The notes under the pieces are model-generated. The model made no database searches, was not told the origin of the DNA, and was given only the letters and a program-made list of their open reading frames with translations. Positions 58,349-64,000 of a DNA stretch of 64,000 bases are shown one piece after another (position 1 is the stretch's first letter; every line of letters begins with the position of its first letter). A program made the position numbers and the translations under genes. The stretch comes from CAIWHR01 sp035541655. Lineage in GTDB: Bacteria > Pseudomonadota > Gammaproteobacteria > Burkholderiales > Casimicrobiaceae. The stretch is taken from NCBI GenBank assembly GCA_035541655.1, contig DATKMY010000086.1, positions 1-64,000 on the forward strand. The letters run 5' to 3'.

Positions 58349-59743
58349 TCAGAGCATGTGTAGCGCCCGCGGCAGGACCAGAGTGAGCCAGGGCCAGTAG
58401 GTGACGATCACCAGGAACACGAGCATCGTGATCAGCCAGGGCAGCACGGCTTTGGTGAGCTCGGTGATGCCGAGCTTCGAGATGCCCGAGGCGACGTACA
58501 GGTTCAATCCCACCGGAGGGTGGCACAGGCCGACTTCCATGTTGACGTCGATCAGGATGCCGAGATGCACCGGATGGATCCCGAGCGCCATCGCCGCGGG
58601 GTAGAGGATCGGCGCCATGATCAGGATGATCGACGAGGGCTCCATGAAGTTGCCGGCCACGAGCAGCAGGATGTTCGCGAGCAGCAGGAAGCCGACGACG
58701 CCGAGATCCTTGCCGAGGATCCAGTCCGCGAGCGCGTGCGGGATGTTCTCGTTGGTGAGGATGAAGGAGAACAGCGCCGCGTTCGTGATGATGTAGAGCA
58801 GCATCGCGCTCATGTTCGCCGACGTGAGCAGGACCTGACCGAGCTGCTTGAGCGGCATCGCCTTGTAGACGTACACGGAGACGAAGAACGCGTACACGGC
58901 GCTCACGGCCGCCGCCTCCGTCGCCGTGAAGATGCCGGAGTAGATCCCGCCGATGATGATCACGACGAGCATCAGTCCCCAGACGCTCTCGCGGAACGCC
59001 TTCCAGCGCTGCGCCCAGGTCGCCTTCGGCATCCGCGCGTAGTCGTTCTTGCGCGCGATGTACCAGGTGACCACGCAGAGCATCGTCGTCAGCATGATCC
59101 CCGGCAGCAGCCCTGCGACGAACAGCGCGCCGATCGATGTGTTGGTCGCGATCGCATAGATGACCTTCGGGATCGACGGGAGCATCAATATCCCGAGCGA
59201 CCCGGCGACCGTGATCACACCGGCGCCGAAGCGCATCGGGTAGCCGCGGCGGACCATCTCCGGCAACACGATCGAGCCGATCGCGACCACCGTGGCGACG
59301 CTCGAGCCGCAGACGAGCGCGAACATCGCGCAGGCGAGGATGCCGGCGAGGGCGAGCCCGCCGTGCAGGTGCCCGATCATCGACATCGCGAAGTCGATCA
59401 TCTTGCGCGCGACGCCGCCGTGCGTGAGGAAGTTGCCGGCGAGGATGAAGAACGGCACGGCCATGATTTCGAAGCGCTCGATGCCAGTGAAGAGCTTCAG
59501 CGCGACGGACTCGATCGGCACTTGCGTCATCGTGAACACGAACGTGAGCACGGTAAGGCCAAGGGCTATCGAGATCGGCGTGCCGGTGAGCATCAGGCCG
59601 ATCAGAACGCAGAAGAGCACGAGCGAGCTCGGCAGCGCGACGCCCGCATAGGCGAGCGGAAGCGTCGCAAGCAGCACGATCGGGAGGACCGCGAACAGCC
59701 GCGTCGCTGGGCTCATCGCCGTCGGTGCGGACGCGGCGGTCAT
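58349..59743 (-). CDS. TRAP transporter large permease (DctM type)
   Basis: A 464-residue inner-membrane protein with about 12 hydrophobic spans, the sodium-coupled translocation subunit of a tripartite ATP-independent periplasmic transporter. Family blocks: FVFTMTQVPIESVALKLFTGIERFEIMAVPFFILAGN, GSSVATVVAIGSIVLPEM and the late PPVGLNLYVASGISKLG region. ATG 59743 overlaps the small permease stop by 4 bases. Substrates of the family are mostly C4-dicarboxylates or other organic acids; the ligand here is not readable. Confidence 0.93.
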   Translation of the reverse strand: MTAASAPTAMSPATRLFAVLPIVLLATLPLAYAGVALPSSLVLFCVLIGLMLTGTPISIALGLTVLTFVFTMTQVPIESVALKLFTGIERFEIMAVPFFILAGNFLTHGGVARKMIDFAMSMIGHLHGGLALAGILACAMFALVCGSSVATVVAIGSIVLPEMVRRGYPMRFGAGVITVAGSLGILMLPSIPKVIYAIATNTSIGALFVAGLLPGIMLTTMLCVVTWYIARKNDYARMPKATWAQRWKAFRESVWGLMLVVIIIGGIYSGIFTATEAAAVSAVYAFFVSVYVYKAMPLKQLGQVLLTSANMSAMLLYIITNAALFSFILTNENIPHALADWILGKDLGVVGFLLLANILLLVAGNFMEPSSIILIMAPILYPAAMALGIHPVHLGILIDVNMEVGLCHPPVGLNLYVASGISKLGITELTKAVLPWLITMLVFLVIVTYWPWLTLVLPRALHML

Positions 59744-60330
59744 GGCCGCACTCCCGCCGTGCCTTCGGTCGGATGCAACGCTGCGCTTGCCGAGTCGTCG
59801 ACCCCCTCGACGCGCGAGACGTCGTGCTTCGGCAGCTCACCGGTCCGTGCGAACGCGTAGGCGACCTGCAGAAAGCGGAAGCACATCAGGTAGGAACCGA
59901 GAGGGATGCACAGGTAGACGATCCACTTCGGAAGCTCGAGGTCGGGCGAAGTCTGGTCGGTGTGGGCCATGTCCCACGTGAAATACGCGCCGAACGTCCC
60001 GATCGTGCCGGTGAACATCGCGCCTGCGAGAAGGCCGAAGAGCACGTAGGCCTTGCGCCAGCGCGGCGACAGGTGGTTGATCAGCACGTCGACGCCGACA
60101 TGGATCCCGGTGCGCACGCCGTAGGCGGCGCCGAATTTCGCCATCCACACGAACATGTAGATGCAGAGCTCCTGCGACCAGGAGAGATCGATCTTGAGCA
60201 GCAGGTCCTGCACCGGGCTCGGCGTCCCTGCCGCGTAGCGGTGAATGACGGCCACGAAGATCAGGAGCGTCGCGCCGGCCATCAGGCTGGCGATCAGCCA
60301 CTCCTCGAGACGATCGACAATCTTCAGCAT
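59740..60330 (-). CDS. TRAP transporter small permease (DctQ type)
   Basis: A 196-residue protein with four membrane spans (about 12-30, 48-65, 90-112, 130-152) and the DctQ motif DLSWSQELCIYMFVWMAKFGAAYGVRTGIHVGVDVL near residue 50. It pairs with the large permease. The C-terminal 30 residues are hydrophilic. It starts 118 bases after the dctP stop; a terminator-like hairpin lies between. Confidence 0.92.
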   Translation of the reverse strand: MLKIVDRLEEWLIASLMAGATLLIFVAVIHRYAAGTPSPVQDLLLKIDLSWSQELCIYMFVWMAKFGAAYGVRTGIHVGVDVLINHLSPRWRKAYVLFGLLAGAMFTGTIGTFGAYFTWDMAHTDQTSPDLELPKWIVYLCIPLGSYLMCFRFLQVAYAFARTGELPKHDVSRVEGVDDSASAALHPTEGTAGVRP

Positions 60331-60382
60331 GGCCGTCCTCCCTGTTGGGGGCGGTCCTCGGCGCGGGCGCTGCCCCCTCGAC

Positions 60383-60423
60383 GTGAAAACGCCACTGCCG
60401 AACGCGAGATCCGGCAGTGGCGT
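60383..60423 (-). terminator. Intercistronic terminator-like hairpin between receptor and permease genes
   Basis: On the minus strand a perfect 12-bp stem (60412-60423 with 60389-60400) with an 11-nt loop is followed by a run of T residues (GTTTTC, 60384-60389). It starts 26 bases after the receptor gene stop. Such partial terminators let the receptor be made in excess over the permeases. Confidence 0.75.
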
Positions 60424-60448
60424 CGGTGTCCGCTGCAGCTCGCCTCGG

Positions 60449-61450
60449 CTAAGGCTTGAACCCGGTTTCCTTGTAGACCTCGGCGATCGTTTCCTTGCCG
60501 ACGCGGGCCTCGTTCTCCTTGTGCACCGATACGAGGGCTTTCTTCATCGCGGCCTTCTCCTCGGGCGTAAGCGTGATGATCTGCGTCCGGCCGGACTTCT
60601 TCACGGCTTCGAGAGCGTCGTCGTTCTCCTTCTTCGCGATGTCGTTCGCGTACTTGGTCGCGTCCTTCATCGCGCCCTCGAGCGTTGTCCGGATGTCCGG
60701 CGGCAATCCGTCCCAGAACTTCTTGTTGACGATCACCGCGTAGCCCAGGTAGCCGTGCTCGGTCAGCGCGAGGTATTTCTGCACTTCGTGCATTTTCTGC
60801 GTGTAGAAGTTCGATGGCGGATTCTCGGTGCCGTCGACCACGCCGGTCTGCAGCGCCTGGTAGACCTCGGAGAACGCCATCACCTGCGGGATCGCGCCCA
60901 GCGCCTTCATCTCGTCGCCCAGCACCTTCGACGATTGGATCCGCATCTTGAGACCCTTGTAATCGGCGGGGGCCTTGAGCGGCTTGTTCGCGCTCATGTC
61001 CTTGAACCCGTTGTCCCAGTAGGCGAGCCCGACGATTCCCTTGCTCTCGAGCTTCTTGAACAGCGCTTGTCCCACGGGTCCGGACGTGACCTTGTGCAGC
61101 TCGTCGTAGTTGTCGAAGATGTACGGGAGATCGAAGACCTCGAATTCGCGCACGCCGAGCGGACCGAACTTCGCGAGCGACGGCGCGAGCATCTGCACCG
61201 AGCCGAGTTGCAGCGCCTCCATCTCCTCGCCGTCCTTGAACAGCGTGCTGTTCGGGTACACCTCGACCTTGACGCGCCCCTTCGTGCGCTCCTCGGCGAG
61301 CTTCTTGAAATACTCGGCGCCCTTGCCCTTCGGCGTGTCGACCGCAACGACGTGGCTGAACTTGATTACGATGGGCTGCTGTGCGAACGCCGCGCCGGCG
61401 AACGACAGCGCCGCCGCAGCTGTTGCGGCGAGCACGAAACCGAACTTCAT
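60449..61450 (-). CDS. TRAP transporter solute receptor (DctP family)
   Basis: A 333-residue periplasmic receptor. Signal peptide residues 1-23 (AALSFAGAAFAQ), then the family motif IKFSHVVAVDTPKGKGAEYFKKLAEE, and the ligand-binding Arg in GLKMRIQSS near residue 170, which grips a carboxylate, plus VDGTENPPSNFY. An AAGGAGGAG ribosome-binding site precedes ATG 61450, the strongest in the window, in line with high receptor output. Carboxylate substrate is expected from the conserved Arg; identity unknown. Confidence 0.94.
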   Translation of the reverse strand: MKFGFVLAATAAAALSFAGAAFAQQPIVIKFSHVVAVDTPKGKGAEYFKKLAEERTKGRVKVEVYPNSTLFKDGEEMEALQLGSVQMLAPSLAKFGPLGVREFEVFDLPYIFDNYDELHKVTSGPVGQALFKKLESKGIVGLAYWDNGFKDMSANKPLKAPADYKGLKMRIQSSKVLGDEMKALGAIPQVMAFSEVYQALQTGVVDGTENPPSNFYTQKMHEVQKYLALTEHGYLGYAVIVNKKFWDGLPPDIRTTLEGAMKDATKYANDIAKKENDDALEAVKKSGRTQIITLTPEEKAAMKKALVSVHKENEARVGKETIAEVYKETGFKP

Positions 61451-61534
61451 GAACTCCTCCTTGACAGTTGAGGCGACCCGAGCGGATCGCCCATGGGGTG
61501 CAGCCCCCGACCGCAGCCCTCGTGGACGGCCAAA

Positions 61535-61563
61535 ATTAGGCCCGCAACCATTCCCTCTGTCAA
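61535..61563 (-). promoter_or_regulatory. Putative promoter of the TRAP operon
   Basis: Minus strand: TTGACA (61558-61563), 17-nt spacer, CCTAAT (61535-61540); predicted start near 61528 and a leader of about 78 nt. The consensus -35 is convincing, the -10 weaker. It lies in the 246-base gap between tilS and the receptor gene, in which no other feature was seen. Confidence 0.6.
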
Positions 61564-61696
61564 CCGAGCACCGTGGCGCGGAAACGACCATGCTCCTCGA
61601 ACGATCCGCGAACGCACGCTGCGCGGGAGCGACTGGAGGGTGCGGGGACGCACCAGCCAAGCGTACCCGCAACGAGTCCGCGGCCTTTGATGCCGG

Positions 61697-63130
61697 TCAA
61701 TCTCCTGGGGGCAAGGGATGCCAATTCACGCGGTATCCGGCCGTGCCGCGCGGTGCACGGAACTCCGCTGCAACACCGACTCCTGGAACCACTGCGAGCG
61801 CGTCGCCGCAGAAGACGAGCGGAAGCGAATCGCGCAGCCAGAACGGCATCCCGGTCTCCTGGAGAATGCGCTTGAGCGCGCGCGGCTGCCGGTGTGTGCC
61901 GAGTTGGATGCGCTCGCCGCCGATCCGTCCGCGGATCGTCACGCCCTTCGCCGGAAGAGCCGCGCGGTGCGTGCCGTCGGCGGCGGCCTCGGCGAACTCG
62001 AGCGTGCCGTGCGGAAGCCCGACGCGCGTTTCGCCGTTCCATGCGATTTCGAACGTCCCGATCGCCGGCGGATGGACGACGATCCGGCCGCGATGAATGC
62101 CGATTTCCGCCCCACCATGGACGAGGCGCACTCGCGCGTCGGGGCGTGCGTGCACGAGCTGCTGGAGCATCGCGGCGAGGCGGGCGGTCGACGGCGGTCG
62201 CCGCGCATGGCGGCGCAGGAACCAGCGCAGCAGATTGCGCGCCCGGTGCGGAGCGCGCGCGTCGAGCGCGACGAGAGCCGCCCGGTCGAGCGCCGGGCCC
62301 GCGACGGCGTCGGCGCAGATCGCGCCTTCGGCGTCCAGCTGGGCGAGCTCGTCCAGGAGCCGCGCGGCTTCGGCCTGGTGCGCTGCGCTCCGCGCGAGGG
62401 TGGCCGGATAGCCCGGGAACGCGGCGGCAAGCCTGCCCGCGATCTCGTGGCGGATGAAATTGCGCTTGACGTCGGTATCAGCGTTCGATTCGTCGTCGAC
62501 CCAGGCGAGCCCGCGGTCTCGTGCGTAAGCGTCGATCGCGGAGCGCGGCAGCCGGAGAAACGGCCGCACGAGGATCGGGCCGTACCCGCCCAGGCTGCGC
62601 GACGGCATTGCCGCCAGGCCGTGCGGTCCCGCGCCGCGCATCAGCTGCAGCAGCAAGGTCTCCGCCTGGTCGTCCGCCTGATGCGCGAGCGCGATGAAGT
62701 CGGCCTCCGCCGTAGCGAGCGCGGCGTAACGCGCCGCGCGCGCTGCGGCTTCGAGGCCCATGCGTCCGCGACGCTCGACGCGAACGTGGTGCACGACGAG
62801 CGGTACGCTGCGCCTCGCACATTCCGCCGCGCAGAACGCCGCCCATGCCGCGGCGTTCGCCGAAATTCCGTGGTTGACGTGCATCGCGGACAGCGCCACG
62901 CGATAGTCGGGCGCGACCTGTGCGAGCGCGTCGAGCAGCACGATCGAATCGCGCCCGCCGGAAAGCGCGACGACGACGCGGCTGTGCGCTGCCTCGGGAC
63001 GGGCGGAGGCCTTTGCTTCGCACTCCACGACGGCGTCGCGCAACGCATCGCGGACGGCGGCGAGCACCGGATTCTCGCGCGTTGCGGGAGCGGATTTCGT
63101 CGTGGGGCGCCGAGAGCGCTCCGTGGCCAT
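61697..63130 (-). CDS. tilS: tRNA(Ile)-lysidine synthase
   Basis: A 477-residue N-type ATP-pyrophosphatase that converts C34 of tRNA(Ile)(CAU) to lysidine, so that it reads AUA. The PP-loop SGGRDSIVLLDAL begins near residue 56, with MHVNHGIS and HQADDQAETLLLQLMRGAG as the following conserved blocks. The middle and C-terminal substrate-binding domains are present (RNFIRHEI and the late RIQLGTHRQPRALKRILQE). The first 28 residues are a basic extension. ATG 63130 is 10 bases after accA. Confidence 0.94.
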   Translation of the reverse strand: MATERSRRPTTKSAPATRENPVLAAVRDALRDAVVECEAKASARPEAAHSRVVVALSGGRDSIVLLDALAQVAPDYRVALSAMHVNHGISANAAAWAAFCAAECARRSVPLVVHHVRVERRGRMGLEAAARAARYAALATAEADFIALAHQADDQAETLLLQLMRGAGPHGLAAMPSRSLGGYGPILVRPFLRLPRSAIDAYARDRGLAWVDDESNADTDVKRNFIRHEIAGRLAAAFPGYPATLARSAAHQAEAARLLDELAQLDAEGAICADAVAGPALDRAALVALDARAPHRARNLLRWFLRRHARRPPSTARLAAMLQQLVHARPDARVRLVHGGAEIGIHRGRIVVHPPAIGTFEIAWNGETRVGLPHGTLEFAEAAADGTHRAALPAKGVTIRGRIGGERIQLGTHRQPRALKRILQETGMPFWLRDSLPLVFCGDALAVVPGVGVAAEFRAPRGTAGYRVNWHPLPPGD

Positions 63131-63140
63131 CGTCGCGGGA

Positions 63141-64000
63141 TCAGCCTGCCGGGATCTCCTTGAATTTCCCATACGTGAGGATCTTGTCCTCGCGCGCTTC
63201 GAGCAACGCTTCGAGCGGCTGCTCCTGCAGTGCGCGCAGCGCGTCGGTCAGCGCCTTCTTCAGCGTGACCATCATCGCCGCGGGGTCGCGGTGCGCACCT
63301 CCGGTGGGCTCGTTGACGACCTTGTCGATCAGACCGAGCTGCTTGAGGCGCGGCGCGGTGATGCCGAGCGTTTCCGCGGCCTCGGGCGCCTGCTCCGCGG
63401 ACTTCCACAGGATCGACGCGCAGCCCTCTGGCGAGATGACCGAGTACGTCGCGTACTGAAGCATCAGCGTCGCGTCGCCGATCGCGATCGCAAGGGCTCC
63501 GCCGGAGCCGCCCTCGCCGATGACGGTGACGACGATCGGGATGCGCAGCCCGGCCATCTCGTACAGGCTGCGACCGATCGCTTCCGACTGGCCGCGTTGC
63601 TCGGCGCCGATCCCCGGGTAGGCGCCGGGCGTGTCGACGAACGTGAACAGCGGCAGCCCGAACTTTTCTGCGAGCTTCATCAGCCGCAGCGCCTTGCGAT
63701 ACCCCTCCGGGCGCGGCATGCCGAAATTGCGGTGAATCTTCTCCTTGGTGTCACGGCCCTTCTGGTGGCCGAGCACCATGCACGGCTTGCCGTTGAAGCG
63801 CGCGAGACCGCCGACGATCGCGGCGTCGTCGGCGTAGCTGCGGTCACCGTGCAGCTCGCGGAACTCGCCGAAGAGCCCGTTGACGTAGTCGAGCGTATAG
63901 GGCCGCTGCGGGTGGCGCGCGACCATCGCGATCTGCCACGCAGAAAGCTTGCCGTAGATTTCCTTGGTGAGCTGGTGGCTCTTCCGTTGCAGCCGATTGA
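63141..64000 (-). CDS. accA: Acetyl-CoA carboxylase carboxyltransferase subunit alpha (5' end outside window)
   Basis: The C-terminal 286 residues of AccA, which with AccD transfers carboxyl from biotin to acetyl-CoA for fatty-acid synthesis. The reading frame is open to the window edge, starting within the helical N-terminal region (QLTKEIYGKLSAWQIAMVARHPQRPYTLDY). Core motifs GHQKGRDTKEKI, FVDTPGAYPGIGAEQRGQ and GEGGSGGALAIAIGD (oxyanion region) are intact. About 35-40 N-terminal residues are missing because of the window limit. The accA-tilS pair is typical of Betaproteobacteria. Confidence 0.95.
   Translation of the reverse strand, partial: NRLQRKSHQLTKEIYGKLSAWQIAMVARHPQRPYTLDYVNGLFGEFRELHGDRSYADDAAIVGGLARFNGKPCMVLGHQKGRDTKEKIHRNFGMPRPEGYRKALRLMKLAEKFGLPLFTFVDTPGAYPGIGAEQRGQSEAIGRSLYEMAGLRIPIVVTVIGEGGSGGALAIAIGDATLMLQYATYSVISPEGCASILWKSAEQAPEAAETLGITAPRLKQLGLIDKVVNEPTGGAHRDPAAMMVTLKKALTDALRALQEQPLEALLEAREDKILTYGKFKEIPAG

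Noticed and set aside
1..64000. CRISPR arrays, insertion sequences, integrase or attachment sites
   Set aside because: No regularly spaced direct repeats, no transposase or recombinase motifs, and no tRNA-flanking duplication next to tRNA-Leu were seen by eye.

Overview
The window is a GC-rich chromosomal segment (about two-thirds GC by eye) from a betaproteobacterium. The best evidence is a long minus-strand cluster at 41.6-58.2 kb. Read in transcription order it is ndk, rlmN, pilF, rodZ, ispG, hisS, yfgM-like, bamB, der, hfq, hflX, hflK, hflC, DUF2065, hisZ, purA and a phosphoribosyltransferase gene. This order is typical of Burkholderiales, Nitrosomonadales and related Betaproteobacteria. 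The divergent suhB / trmJ-cysE arrangement fits the same group. No genus can be named from the sequence alone. I see no insertion sequence, prophage, integrase, CRISPR array or rRNA operon.

Layout. 0-3.3 kb: an alanyl-tRNA editing protein (cut by the window edge), an alpha/beta hydrolase and a DUF72 protein in one overlapping minus-strand operon, then an SGNH hydrolase with a basic low-complexity N-terminus. 3.4-6.4 kb: an ECF42-type sigma factor next to two DGPF (YCII-related) proteins, a 55-residue membrane protein and an AHSA1/SRPBCC protein. Both DGPF transcription units carry the same bipartite motif with the same 17-nt spacing, which looks like the sigma factor's regulon. 6.8-11.2 kb: a DapA-like aldolase/dehydratase, an IlvD/Edd dehydratase and an ABC solute receptor, probably for sugar acids. 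11.2-16.8 kb: PlsB-like acyltransferase, DUF885 metallo-protein, a small exported protein and an exported cupin. 16.8-26 kb: a catabolic block (phosphotransferase-like protein, SDR, thiolase, HTH regulator, then divergently an aldehyde dehydrogenase, acyl-CoA dehydrogenase, GMC alcohol oxidase/dehydrogenase and quinone oxidoreductase). It reads as oxidation of an alcohol to an acid followed by beta-oxidation, but it lacks a CoA ligase and an enoyl-CoA hydratase.

26-32 kb: one tightly packed minus-strand operon, starting from a good sigma70-like promoter, encoding a ureohydrolase, an ArgH-family lyase, an amino-acid ABC transporter (permease, ATPase, receptor) and an SDR. It looks like an uptake and degradation module for a guanidino or argininosuccinate-like compound; I know of no described pathway with exactly this set. 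A fragment of an AI-2E (PerM-family) transporter gene lies beside its promoter. 32-41.5 kb: housekeeping genes (suhB, trmJ, DUF3667 protein, cysE with an Rrf2/IscR-like palindrome over its promoter, purT, rnr, tRNA-Leu(CAG)) and a class IV aminotransferase / sulfotransferase-like pair.

41.6-58.2 kb: the housekeeping cluster named above. It covers purine and histidine metabolism, RNA processing (Hfq, RlmN, HflX, Der), outer-membrane assembly (BamB), cell shape (RodZ), pilus assembly (PilF), isoprenoid synthesis and proteolysis control (HflKC). 58.3-61.5 kb: a TRAP transporter (dctP-dctQ-dctM) with a terminator-like hairpin between receptor and permease genes. 61.7-64 kb: tilS and accA, the latter cut by the window edge.
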